From: Stentor coeruleus
Lineage: Eukaryota; Ciliophora; Heterotrichea; Heterotrichida; Stentoridae
Reading direction: 5' to 3'
DNA: 64,000 nucleotides
NCBI GenBank assembly: GCA_001970955.1
Contig: MPUH01000158.1
Span: forward strand, 28,932-92,931
Below the pieces are notes generated by a model that worked only from the letters and a program-made list of their open reading frames with translations, was not told the DNA's origin and did no database searches. The position numbers were made by a program, and so were the translations under genes. Below are positions 42,101 through 51,235 of the stretch, piece by piece. Numbering within the stretch: position 1 is the stretch's first letter; each line of letters opens with the position of its first letter.

Positions 42101-43447
42101 ATTGTTTATTATAAACCCGTTTAATAAAGCTATTTCACCATTAGGTAAAGATGTGAAGTATGGTTTGACTAGAGGTTTATTTGGGGTGACTTCAAAAACC
42201 CTAAGTTCAAGTTTTTGGTATTTGATTTCAGCTTCTATATTTTGTAATATAGTTTGAAAGAATCTTGAAAATTTAGTCTCAAAATAAGTATTTAAGCTTT
42301 GAACTTCTTTTAAAACTTCTCTTAAAATAACTTCACGAGTCATACCTAAAGATTTACATAAAGTCCATATTTCTTCATTTCGAAGCTTGACACCAAATCG
42401 ACTATAGCCTAAATTTTCAACAAAATGCTTTTTGAGTAAGCCTTTAATTCCTAAAGTTTTTGTAAGTGACTTATAATATGCTAATTTTTCTTCTGTAATA
42501 TTACAAACTGAAGTTTCTGCTGATGTGAAACATGTGAGGACTTTGTTTGTGTCCATAAGAAAATACTCTTTAAGTCGTAGATTTTTTAGTTTATCTCTGA
42601 CTATTGACATTATATAGCTTAAATCATTTAGTGATTCAATACGATTTCCACATTGGAACTTCAAACGCCTATCATGCATTTCTGTTGTAAATTCTTGAAG
42701 GGCTTTATCAAGTTCATAAGCTACATTAAGATGTGGAGTATTAGTTAATGTATACGCCGCGTTTGAATTCATAGAAAAAATCGGATTTACTGATGAACAA
42801 TGACTTAATACAATATCAACAATCATCCCTGCACCATATCTATCAATATCCTTAACCAGATTTCTCATTAAGGTGATTTTTTCCTCTTCGTTAATGTTTT
42901 TATCATTATTAGGGAAAAACTCAGAATTTAAAGCTAAATAATCCCCAATACAATATAAACTGCCGTATTTGCCTAAACTTTGCACTGCTGTGATATGGAA
43001 AAGATTAAACCCTAAAGAGATTTGGCTAAGCAAACTATTTTTCCAGTTTTGCAAAGGCCCTAAACATCGAGAAAGGTTTGTTTGAAGACAAATTTCTTGA
43101 TAATCAATCTCTGAACCTTGTATTTCAATAACCGGCTGGACTAGGATTTCATGAACTTCTGTGGTTTGTGGGGTTACAGAAACATCATCGATATAGTCGA
43201 TAAAATATTTTAATTTGCCTCCTGATATTGGTATACAAGATGCTGAATGATAACCTTTGTATGTTGTTTTAAATGGGATTTTTTCTGGATTCTCAGAAAC
43301 TATGTTAAGATTTGCTGATTTGGCTATTAGTGACTCGGATGGGATTCTAAATGTCAAATGGGTTTTCGCGTTTATCATATAGACTTCTCCTGGAGATAAA
43401 GAGTTTTTTACTTTACCGAAGTTGTCTATCCAACATACTGCGGCCAT
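39167..43447 (-). CDS. AGL: Glycogen debranching enzyme with internal glycogen-binding-like domain
   Basis: A 1426-residue cytosolic enzyme of glycogen breakdown. The 4-alpha-glucanotransferase half is intact: FNLFHITAVQSLGKYGSLY, the nucleophile Asp in GFRLDNCHGTS (about 505), IAELFTGS (about 540) and THDNPTL. Residues about 677-765 resemble the AMPK-beta/CBM48 glycogen-binding module (VEIRGDWDGWKRS, then FKFILNNNEWLCD and a closing YWNNLLRVEE), which I do not know in animal or yeast enzymes. In the amylo-1,6-glucosidase half the usual TWMDKMG...TPRDG..VEI is shortened to TWMSSESRQGAPIEI (about 1200), replacing the Asp. A late WFCIPEKPN may keep the other acidic residue. Slightly shorter than human AGL (1532). 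Confidence 0.93.
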   Translation of the reverse strand: MAAVCWIDNFGKVKNSLSPGEVYMINAKTHLTFRIPSESLIAKSANLNIVSENPEKIPFKTTYKGYHSASCIPISGGKLKYFIDYIDDVSVTPQTTEVHEILVQPVIEIQGSEIDYQEICLQTNLSRCLGPLQNWKNSLLSQISLGFNLFHITAVQSLGKYGSLYCIGDYLALNSEFFPNNDKNINEEEKITLMRNLVKDIDRYGAGMIVDIVLSHCSSVNPIFSMNSNAAYTLTNTPHLNVAYELDKALQEFTTEMHDRRLKFQCGNRIESLNDLSYIMSIVRDKLKNLRLKEYFLMDTNKVLTCFTSAETSVCNITEEKLAYYKSLTKTLGIKGLLKKHFVENLGYSRFGVKLRNEEIWTLCKSLGMTREVILREVLKEVQSLNTYFETKFSRFFQTILQNIEAEIKYQKLELRVFEVTPNKPLVKPYFTSLPNGEIALLNGFIINNKNVKRDISEKWEYLKRNVICWRDCVKLRYKKNREECVELWDTIEKYVVGMAKIFKGFRLDNCHGTSLEATKYFIEKSREVNPNLLVIAELFTGSAQLDTEYVQEIGINFLIRESLNHKSPNSFSDFLYNSAQKNTGIIRKIPEILYDFTHDNPTLTQCRTTEDYLSNMILTAMFRGPTASTRGYEEVIPNQLSVVEEKRLYKTYNEELMNINHVPVLEVRDNAIRVCVEYYGNYENVEIRGDWDGWKRSVRLLKSGDRFIVNLLFPKVLRGMEYGFKFILNNNEWLCDKRYRHYQTWDGYWNNLLRVEENIPSLSADSNDLREFRRAVNIMRRVLHREQYTDLSNYCYDNNILKVTLKNPNTQHCYTLLTRISYSKESGVSFSLKFDGTIDSHPLAGTIAYTSSFIDNNKEIHGIPIQVRSQNAQTFFSIQKSQDTDTINLYNAIPGFILLLKILPQKQNQVIQVLRKLEVLDSFTTCQHFFEGLGLIDINLVVWRTAEEEKNFGKRNLYKFPGLDNTKYAGIAGLVTYVEDYNNLQMNHPIYINLLQGNWYIDFQVSRIKDIDSKVFYFYVNDTLNLIKELSRPQIAEFSVKFFCKLFKALKNYTVKHLMKCEIFSNTLVYYATQMFSSYDLAHLCRLERNLGKEDLCFENFWSVDLLISMNLFGKCEEVLVGFAFSMKITKNKKVNYANCIGFLNAVRVYLEGVYPKATVLNIQIGLVSFRDIVYDIFDHIAKNILDIESGLILIPPNQTWMSSESRQGAPIEITAYLFTILDFFSELDDFPQAIYLPTGTLTLKEWQNLIKNSFEDLYWIPTSRNSIYMRPELAKTRGIYKDTIGSLKEQEEYQCRPNVYIAMVIAPDLFNADLARKCLKNTKKLLVNDSEFAIKTLSLDDLEYSTTEEFKGDEHIWLYAWYLEAALMFEEEKREKVWEFLGFLKNNMKIKWFCIPEKPNLSRPSGLGYLSAFQGFKLTIRLVI

Positions 43448-44224
43448 TATTATTAAGTTGTTTTTTAATTTTGTCTTTTTATTATGGGTTGATGTTTTGT
43501 TATGGTAGATAATGATGATTTTATAATAGAATTATTTAAGGAGGATTTTGACTAGCATCTTGACTTTTATATGGGTATTATATTAAAAAGAATTTATGAT
43601 TAAAAAGCACATATAGAGTAAGGATGGTTATTCAGAAACAAAATTCTCAAAGATGCATGTCCTGGGTTTCGCTTAGGAATGGAGTTTTTTTAAGCATGGT
43701 TCTTCCTGTAATTATTAGCATAAAGTAAAATCCTATTTTATATTAAAAAATCATTAAATGACCAAAAACTATAAGGCTTCAAGACTAAAACTACAACACC
43801 CAAATCTTTCAAAAAGTCCAGAGTAATTCATATAAAGTCCTCATATATCTAATAAATATATATTATCCATAAACCTTAAAACCTTCTATATACAAAACAC
43901 CTCAAACCTATATCTCAAGAAATTGATCATAAAAAACGCCTTAGCGATTAATTACTTTATTATAGAAAAAATCATGATTACCCCAAAGATTGTTGTAGAA
44001 CCATAAATAAAAACTATGATTATTCAACGAGGAAAACATAATTAATAAAAATAGACTTACATATTTAAACCTTCAATGAGAAAATCAAAGCTAAAACAAG
44101 ACACAATAAAGCAGACCGATCAAAATAAAAATTCAATAATTAAAAAAAAGTGATAATCAAACTAAAGATTGAGCCTGTGGGTTTCAACATAATAACTCTA
44201 AATAAAAACAGAATGTACAGTTTA
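43448..44224. other. Intergenic region
   Basis: No gene seen. 43651-43700 is less AT-rich than its surroundings, with a possible 7-base stem (TCCTGGG with CTTAGGA, including two G-T pairs) followed by a run of seven T. It could be a small RNA but nothing identifies it. Confidence 0.35.
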
Positions 44225-45694
44225 TTAATTAATTAATTTATAAACTAGCATATATGCATGCTGACTTAATACACTTTTCAAAGGGGTTTTTGTACAGAGC
44301 GAGTCATCAAAACAGTACCAATTTTTAGATCTTTTAGCATATGCAATATAATGACCTGAATTTATAGACCCAATATGCACACCAACTGCAATTAATTCAT
44401 AATTAGACTGCCCTGACATTGTTTTTACTGCCATCTTACGTTTGTATTTCGCATATGAAGATAATTTATGTGGATAAGGTAGTTGTCTAAACCTTTTGAG
44501 TTGAAGCATAAGAAAATTCGGTGGTTTAGAAATATTCAAAGATTTAATTGCTTGTGTATGTGATTTACAATTATTACAATAATACCCATTACTGAGTATT
44601 TCTTCTTGAGTGAATAACTGTATACTTTTATCAACACTTTCACTAAGTTCAATTTGTAAGTCAATAAAAGGTTCATGTTTCGATGAAATATTCATACATT
44701 TCGTACACTGTACATTACTACACAACATACCATTTAAAACACTTTTTTGTATATAATTTCCTTCACCAAGTTCACTTTCAATCTGATTGATAATAAATCT
44801 TACTAATTCTGGCATATCATGTTGTTTATTTGAAGGGAAATATTTTACAATATATTTCCATAAAGGTGAAGGTTTTACAGTCCCACATCTCATTGAAAAA
44901 ACTGATTTGATTAATTTGGATATAAGCAAAGATACCTCTTTAGTATCGAGGATTCCCATACATTGTAATTTGAACATGCATTCGACAAAAGGATTTATAC
45001 TTAATAAACATTGAATACCTGAATTCAGATAACAAAATAAGCCTGGGTTTTCTAAACCAACTCTACCACTTTGTAAACGTAATGAACTTGATAAGTTTGA
45101 ACAATCAGAATCAGTTTGTGTTATTGATGAAAAATTTGTACTTACTGAATCTTTTTTCAAATCCTCATCATCCCTAGCTGAGATAACTATAGATTGAGCT
45201 TCGTTTCTTGGAATAACATTTGGAAGGTGTAAGTCTGTAGGGTCAATTCTTTCTGTTAATTGATCTTGTAGCAGTCTTTCAGCTGATCCTTTAGCGAGAT
45301 CAAGATATTTCATCTTTCGGAGTTTTTTGTTTATGTCAAGGGTTATTGTTTCATCTTCTTGGGTTTTAACTTTTTCCCAGACATTTTGATATAAAAAATA
45401 ATAATCCTGCTCTGCTTTCAAGTTTTTCCTGAGTTTTTTATTTTTTGTTAATAGTTTATTTGCTTGCATGCTCATTGGTTTAGCTCCACCTTGAATATAA
45501 TTTTCTAGTTGTAAAAACCATCCAGCTTCAACAATAACCACACTTGTGTCGGTTTTGGATAAAAGATTTTTGAGTATTTCTATATCTTGTATTGAATTAT
45601 CACATAGAGAAGTGATAGATGATGGTAAAGCTTCGTCAATATGAAGTTTAGGTTTCGAGTTGTCTAATAGACTTTTTTGAAGCCAACTCAACAT
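44225..45694 (-). CDS. Ubiquitin-specific protease with DUSP-like domain
   Basis: A 489-residue deubiquitinase. Residues about 50-115 have the DUSP pattern (VVIVEAGWFLQLENYI, ending DYYFLYQNVWEKV). The USP core starts at about 212, with GLENPGLFCYLNSGIQCLLS: Cys221 is the nucleophile, and the Asn five residues before it, which shapes the oxyanion hole, is kept although the usual GNTC reads GLFC. The His box is SGHYIAYAKR (His at about 448), followed by CFDDS supplying the Asp, and a C-terminal AYMLVYKL. Two zinc-binding pairs (CSNVQCTKC and CNNC) sit in between. It should remove ubiquitin from proteins; the substrate is unknown. The core is compact. Confidence 0.93.
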   Translation of the reverse strand: MLSWLQKSLLDNSKPKLHIDEALPSSITSLCDNSIQDIEILKNLLSKTDTSVVIVEAGWFLQLENYIQGGAKPMSMQANKLLTKNKKLRKNLKAEQDYYFLYQNVWEKVKTQEDETITLDINKKLRKMKYLDLAKGSAERLLQDQLTERIDPTDLHLPNVIPRNEAQSIVISARDDEDLKKDSVSTNFSSITQTDSDCSNLSSSLRLQSGRVGLENPGLFCYLNSGIQCLLSINPFVECMFKLQCMGILDTKEVSLLISKLIKSVFSMRCGTVKPSPLWKYIVKYFPSNKQHDMPELVRFIINQIESELGEGNYIQKSVLNGMLCSNVQCTKCMNISSKHEPFIDLQIELSESVDKSIQLFTQEEILSNGYYCNNCKSHTQAIKSLNISKPPNFLMLQLKRFRQLPYPHKLSSYAKYKRKMAVKTMSGQSNYELIAVGVHIGSINSGHYIAYAKRSKNWYCFDDSLCTKTPLKSVLSQHAYMLVYKLIN

Positions 45695-46262
45695 TTAATT
45701 ATTATAGTTTTCGACTTAATAAAGAACTAGAAAGCTAATTATTAGTAGTTAAGTATTATGGTAATGTGAAGAACTTGTAATGAAAAAGTTACTTTTAGTA
45801 GAATAATCATATAGGGGCCAAGAAATTTGTTTTATTTTTATATTAGAAAATACTTATGCTTCTTGCAACGGTCTTTTTATGGTGAGAATGGGTTATCTAT
45901 TTTACCGAGAATTATATTTGGAAATAGTTTTATCTTCGTTATTTCAAATCTGTTAAAGGCTTTGAAGCTTTTGAGCATTTTATAAACATTTTGGCTTATT
46001 AGCTTGAGTTTGTTACTTTTAAAATTTCACTGTATAATCCTATCACTTTGGGAAATTGCTACAAAAGTTTTTAGAGAGCTTATAAAAAATCTAGTTATGC
46101 TACGAGTTTATATGACTCGTGTATATCATAACGAAAAAATCATAAGAAAACTCGGTCATACAACAAAAAAATAGGCTTTTTTAAGTGCACTTTAACCCAA
46201 AAACCTAAAAAAAATAATTTCTATATATTTCATTCTTACTATCTAACTAAAAACCATAATAT
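45695..46262. other. Intergenic region
   Basis: No convincing gene. A 34-codon minus-strand frame near 45870-45980 reads like protein but is too short to call. A hairpin ACGAGT-N7-ACTCGT lies at about 46101-46119. Confidence 0.35.
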
Positions 46263-49200
46263 TTAGAATTTCAATCCTTGATGACACAGTTGCAAATAGT
46301 GACTCTCCAGTTCTTCCAGCATTTCATAATAATTATCTTCTTTAAACTCAAACAAAAACTCCGAACAGTTTTTAAACTGTGGGATTTTGCTCTTATTAGC
46401 GACTCTTTCAAATTTCTTCAAATAACTCGCAGTGTCTACATAATTATTCAATGCTTGTTCAAACAGTATCTCAAGTTCTTCAGTACTTAAAAACTCTTTT
46501 TCTTTACCAATCTGTTGTTTTTTCTGTTTTTTTGTATATATTTCCTTCGACACCCAGCAGTCGATTTTTTTCTGAACTTTCCATTGTACTTTTTTCGGCT
46601 TAACAGCTTGAGATTTCCTTCTTAAAAACTGTTTAGGTTTACCTTCAGCTTTTTTCTCATCCTGCATTGTCTCTTCTTGTATTTCCCACAAGTTATCATT
46701 TATATTATCAGTTTCTTCTTCAATTTCAACTTTTTCTTTAGTTTCTTCTCTAGCATTAACGCTTTTTTCAGAATTTTCTTTAAGAATAGATATCCTTTGG
46801 GTTTTTCTTTTTAGGAAATTCGTGAAAACCTTTTTAGGCTTTTCTTGAACATTTTCTTCAGGTAAATCTGATTCATTTACTACTTCTTCATAAGCTATTT
46901 GTAATGGTTTTATAGGCAAATCATCACGATTTATAAGTTTTTCTCTTTTTGGTGGTGGGGTTGGGGCTTTTCTTTCTGTACAAGCTGGTGTTGAATTTTT
47001 GCTTGGATCTTGGATTTTTACAACAATTGGTTTATTTAATAAGGCAACCCAAGCTCCAGTTCTGTATATTGAATTGAAATCTTTTATAAATTTCGAATGC
47101 ATTTTTGGTATTTGGTCTATCATTTGCTGTAACAAAACTTTTGAAGTAGAGTCAGGGTCGTTTTTAAGCTCGTAAATCATTTTTTGTAAGTCTTTTATGT
47201 TTTTTATATGATTTTGCATACGTTTTGTCATGAAAACTTTACGGGTTTTCCATCCACATAATAAGGATTTTAGTTTGGATTTTAAGATTTTTATTTGGCT
47301 TAGAGCTGGGATAACGTATTTTCTTACATAATAACCTTTCCAGTTTCTTTGAATAAAAGATGCGGTGTAGTGAAGGAATTTTTCGATGATTTCAGGACTT
47401 TCTGAAGAGGATTGATATGATTTCCATGTTTGGAAGTATTTGAAGAGGTGAGACATTTTGCAAATTTTAAAGAGAATGTAAAGACTGGAATCTTTTTGTC
47501 TAATAAGCCGAGCATTAAAAGATTTTTTATCTTTGACTTCTTTTTTGCTTAGAAAACGTCGGAATACTTTTTGGATTTTGATTGCCAGGAGCCTTTCGTT
47601 GATTTTGGTTGTACTGGCTGAAGGTGGGTCTTTGGGTTTTTCTAGATTTTCTGATTTTTCTGGGTTTTCTGGTTTTTCTTGGTGGCTGTCTGGAAGGTCA
47701 TTTTCTTGGGCTGGCCCAAAAGATAAACGGTTTGGGTTGGGGAAAACACAGGATGATGAGTCTTCTGGGGTTGATTCGTAGTTTGCTATAAAAATTTCTT
47801 CAGTTTTAGTTATTGTTAAAGGAGCCTTTGTTGGTGTTTTGAATTCTTGTATCAGAAAATCATGCAACGATGCTCTCTGCACACAATCACTTTTCCTCAA
47901 CTCCTTCTGATTATTCCCATACACAAGTTCAATCGACCCTCTACTATCAGCAAAAAGATTCGGATCCATTTCCATCTTTTCCAATCTTAAATTGACATAC
48001 TTTTCTTCATTTTCCATACTTTCCTGCCTAGGTATCGGCGAGCTACACAAATCAATACTAAAAACCCTATTAAGTTCAGGACTAGTTTGTAAAGCAACTT
48101 CACTTCTCATCTCTTCATCTTCATCAATTTCCAAAACAATCAAAGGTTTGCTGACAATTTCAAACCTCTTAACTCCAATTTCTAACAAACTCTTATATTT
48201 CTTCTGACAAAGCCACTTTTTTCTCTCAATAAACCCAATAATCGGTTTAACTAAAATCTCATAATCATCAATATCCGTAATCAAAATCTCAATCTCCTTC
48301 TCTTTTTCATCATATTCCAAAGGCAAAATCGGTTTTTCCAATGCTTTCCAAATGCTTTTCTCTAATATTTTAACAATTTTTTCTTTTTTTTTCACTTGAA
48401 AATCCTCCTGATTAAAACTCTCCAGTTTTTTTACAACAAATTTCCCTAGATTTACAAAATACGGCTGGGTTATAGGTAGTATTATCGGCATATACTCATC
48501 AGTTCTACATGTAAAGATTTTCTTTTTCTTAGTATCCAAATGTAACTCATGTATAATTTCTATAGTATTCGGGAATGGCTCACTATTAAAAGTTTTTATT
48601 TTATCATAATGATTCATAGAAAAATCATTAACAAACTCATAATCATTGTAATTGTATTGGAAAAACGGGATTTCTGGCATGAATTTATTAGGGTCTTCAA
48701 ACGAAACTTCATCATCATCATCATGATCGATTCTTTCTGATTTCAAACTTTGGCGATTTTCTAGTTTCAAATCATCGAAAATATTAAATTCCTTAACAAT
48801 CTCAAAGTTTTTCTCAGGAAGTTTTCCAATTTTCTCCATAAGCCTTTTGCAGATCCTATCTTTTATCGACCCAGTTTTCGAATCGTTGATATTTTCCCCA
48901 ATATCCTGAGAAATTGAACTTTTTGCTGTAGAACTTTCTCTATGAGTTGAATGAGCAAATGTACTCCCTGGTTGTATTGATGATCTTGAGTTTGGGGTTT
49001 TATTACTTCTTGTACTTGTTATACCTTTTTCTTCAATAGCTTGGGGCATTTCTGAGTAGCTTGGTATCCTTCTTATATTTTCTTGAAGCTTTTCTATTTC
49101 TTTTAATGTTTTTCTTTCAGTTTTAGCTGATTCTTGTTTACGAAACCTCATATCACGTTGTACTTTATAAGCGACAATGTTAGACTCGTTGACATTTGAA

Positions 49201-49397
49201 GGCGGAATCTTGCTTTTTTCGTTTTTCTTTGCAGGGGTGATTTGTTTCTTATTTTTTAAAGCTGGGCCTGGGGACTGTTTCCCATCAGCAGGTTTCGTCT
49301 CGGTTTTTTTCCGAGACTGAAGGACAGGTCTGATGTTTTTCAAAGGGTCAGTCAGGCTTTTTGAAAAACCACTTGGAGGAGTTTTCGAATAAGACAT
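46263..49397 (-). CDS. Large basic protein with IQ motifs
   Basis: A 1044-residue protein, strongly Lys/Glu-rich and probably disordered over long stretches. Two IQ-like calmodulin-binding motifs are visible: AIKIQKVFRRFLSKK at about residue 605 and ASFIQRNWKGYYVRK at about 680. A helical stretch lies between and after them. The N-terminal 200 residues are Lys/Pro/Ser-rich, and the 810-940 region is an acidic/basic charged segment. A short folded helical block closes the protein. IQ proteins in ciliates often belong to the cortex or axoneme; this one has no further domain to place it. It is one exon, with the ATG at 49397 chosen because the frame stays open with no earlier ATG nearby. Confidence 0.85.
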   Translation of the reverse strand: MSYSKTPPSGFSKSLTDPLKNIRPVLQSRKKTETKPADGKQSPGPALKNKKQITPAKKNEKSKIPPSNVNESNIVAYKVQRDMRFRKQESAKTERKTLKEIEKLQENIRRIPSYSEMPQAIEEKGITSTRSNKTPNSRSSIQPGSTFAHSTHRESSTAKSSISQDIGENINDSKTGSIKDRICKRLMEKIGKLPEKNFEIVKEFNIFDDLKLENRQSLKSERIDHDDDDEVSFEDPNKFMPEIPFFQYNYNDYEFVNDFSMNHYDKIKTFNSEPFPNTIEIIHELHLDTKKKKIFTCRTDEYMPIILPITQPYFVNLGKFVVKKLESFNQEDFQVKKKEKIVKILEKSIWKALEKPILPLEYDEKEKEIEILITDIDDYEILVKPIIGFIERKKWLCQKKYKSLLEIGVKRFEIVSKPLIVLEIDEDEEMRSEVALQTSPELNRVFSIDLCSSPIPRQESMENEEKYVNLRLEKMEMDPNLFADSRGSIELVYGNNQKELRKSDCVQRASLHDFLIQEFKTPTKAPLTITKTEEIFIANYESTPEDSSSCVFPNPNRLSFGPAQENDLPDSHQEKPENPEKSENLEKPKDPPSASTTKINERLLAIKIQKVFRRFLSKKEVKDKKSFNARLIRQKDSSLYILFKICKMSHLFKYFQTWKSYQSSSESPEIIEKFLHYTASFIQRNWKGYYVRKYVIPALSQIKILKSKLKSLLCGWKTRKVFMTKRMQNHIKNIKDLQKMIYELKNDPDSTSKVLLQQMIDQIPKMHSKFIKDFNSIYRTGAWVALLNKPIVVKIQDPSKNSTPACTERKAPTPPPKREKLINRDDLPIKPLQIAYEEVVNESDLPEENVQEKPKKVFTNFLKRKTQRISILKENSEKSVNAREETKEKVEIEEETDNINDNLWEIQEETMQDEKKAEGKPKQFLRRKSQAVKPKKVQWKVQKKIDCWVSKEIYTKKQKKQQIGKEKEFLSTEELEILFEQALNNYVDTASYLKKFERVANKSKIPQFKNCSEFLFEFKEDNYYEMLEELESHYLQLCHQGLKF

Positions 49398-50147
49398 TAT
49401 TGAATAATACTTATAGTTTGAATAAATGAAGAAGTGGACGGAAATTGTTTATTTTTGTTTTTTAGGGTGTTTTGTTGTAGATGGGTTTGGGTAGAAGTGA
49501 CTAGGTATTTGTGGGGTAGTTGGGTACTTTTTAGTTTTATAGTTAGGAATTTTATGATAAATTTTCGGTTAGTTAGGAAGTGTGTTATTATTTTTATTTT
49601 ATGTAAGAATCTAGGATTAATTAAGTGAGTTTAATTTTATAGTGTGCATTTTTGGTTATTAATAAGAGCTATTTAGTTGCGTCTTTATTGTGTATTTTAA
49701 TAATCTTATTTTGCACTCTTTAGATTTTCATCACAATCTTTTATTTCTTTTTCTAAAGTTTCAGTTTATTTATAACAAATCCTATTATCAATTTAACTCA
49801 CAAATAGCACATAAAATTTTTAGTTCTATCTGCACATAACTTAATACACATTAAAATGTCATAATATTTTTAGGTCTTAAAATACCATATCATCTTCAAT
49901 CTCATAACTAAATCTAACTAAAAAATCACTTCTAGATATTTTATTCCTAATCTTTTTCATCTAAACCAAACAAAATTTCATAACTTAACAATCCTTCACC
50001 TAAAACTTCATTCTAACTTCCTCCATCTTCCATAAACTATTATATATCTACACAGAATCCCTAGCAACTACATAAATTCATAAACAATAATAAACCTTTT
50101 GTTTTTAAGTAAGTCTCTATAAGAAACATAAATCATTTTTTACATAA
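49398..50147. other. Divergent intergenic region
   Basis: Left 200 bases G/T-rich and right 400 bases C-rich on the plus strand. No gene seen; an open frame at 49434-49628 starts with GTG and looks spurious. Confidence 0.45.
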
Positions 50148-50570
50148 ATGGATTACATCATCAACCTTGTAGGATTTGTGAATTCAGTATGGATTTTGCT
50201 TTCTAGGTCAAAGAGAAAGTTTTTTTGTGTATGCGACAAAATCACTATTGGAGATCGTACTCCACAATGTATGATGGGTGCTTTTTGCCATTTAGTATCG
50301 ATATTGTTCATATTGCTTTCACAAGATGGGCTTGCATTTTATCCGATTTCCCTTTGGGTTTTTGCTTTGCTATTGTCATCAATATATACTTATAAAAGTG
50401 TTAAAGAACTTTGTTTGGGTTGTATTACAGCATTTTTAACGTCGATTTTAGCTCTGGTGGTGGGTTATAACAAGTTAAATTATATTCCTTGGATTGTTCT
50501 AAGTGCTTATACATCTGTTATTATGCTTGCTCTATGCTTGACTTCGGCTTCGTTGAAGAGAAAAGTTTAA
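50148..50570 (+). CDS. Small four-helix membrane protein, unrecognised
   Basis: A 140-residue protein with about four hydrophobic segments: IINLVGFVNSVWILL near the N-terminus, FCHLVSILFILLS, ISLWVFALLLSSIYTY, CITAFLTSILALVVG and WIVLSAYTSVIMLALCL. A Cys-containing cytoplasmic or lumenal loop (FFCVCDKITIGDR) follows the first. It ends in a short basic tail (SLKRKV). The size and hydrophobicity recall small PQ-loop or TMEM proteins, but I see no signature and assign none. It has a typical C-rich 5' flank, which supports it as a real gene. Confidence 0.72.
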   Translation: MDYIINLVGFVNSVWILLSRSKRKFFCVCDKITIGDRTPQCMMGAFCHLVSILFILLSQDGLAFYPISLWVFALLLSSIYTYKSVKELCLGCITAFLTSILALVVGYNKLNYIPWIVLSAYTSVIMLALCLTSASLKRKV

Positions 50571-51235
50571 TAATTTATTTAGATAGGGTAATTGATGTTG
50601 TGGATATTAAGAGAAAATAATATGATTGAAATGGAAATTGGTAATTTTTAATATAGATGGGAAATTTCGAAGTGAGGAATATTATTATGTTTGGTGATGG
50701 ATTTGGAATAGAGTTTTTTAGAATAAGAATTTGGTTTAGAAAGTGATGAAATGAAATTAGATGTGATTGTTTGAAATGGGGATGATATGAATGGGAAGGT
50801 ATGCAAAAAGAGTTAGCTGTAAAAGTTGGTTTAAGAAAATATTTGATTGAAAGTTGGGTGTTTTTGTTGAGAGAGTAATATTTTTTGTTGTTTGTGATTG
50901 TTTCGGATAAAAGTTTTAGGTGTGAGATAAGATTTGATTATTTGCGAGAAAGTATTGAAGAGTTAGATTTAACTAAGAAAACAGTTAAGAGTATACTTTA
51001 TATTTTCTAAACTAAATCAATAGATTTTTAATAAAAATAATATGATTATATATAACTTTAAGATTAAAAACTTATATAGATATCGACTTAAGAATCGAAA
51101 CTGGAAAAAAACTCTAGTTTATTCCTTTTTAATCAAAAACTATCAAAAATTTATTTCAAATATATTATCTTTATAGTCTAAATATTACTTTAAATAGCCT
51201 ATAGAGATATATATCTTCTGAATATAAGCTTTTTT
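50571..51235. other. Convergent intergenic region
   Basis: No gene seen. 50580-50960 is G-rich and C-poor on the plus strand (no C in 50581-50640 beyond one or two positions), a 3' flank of the preceding gene. Confidence 0.4.

Noticed and set aside
43651-43690. tRNA T-arm or U6 snRNA
   Set aside because: The loop lacks TTCRA in register, no other tRNA arms are found, and U6 core words (ACAGAGA) are absent.
49434-49628. 64-codon plus-strand frame in a G/T-rich flank
   Set aside because: It starts with GTG rather than ATG and lies in a biased 5' flank of a minus-strand gene.
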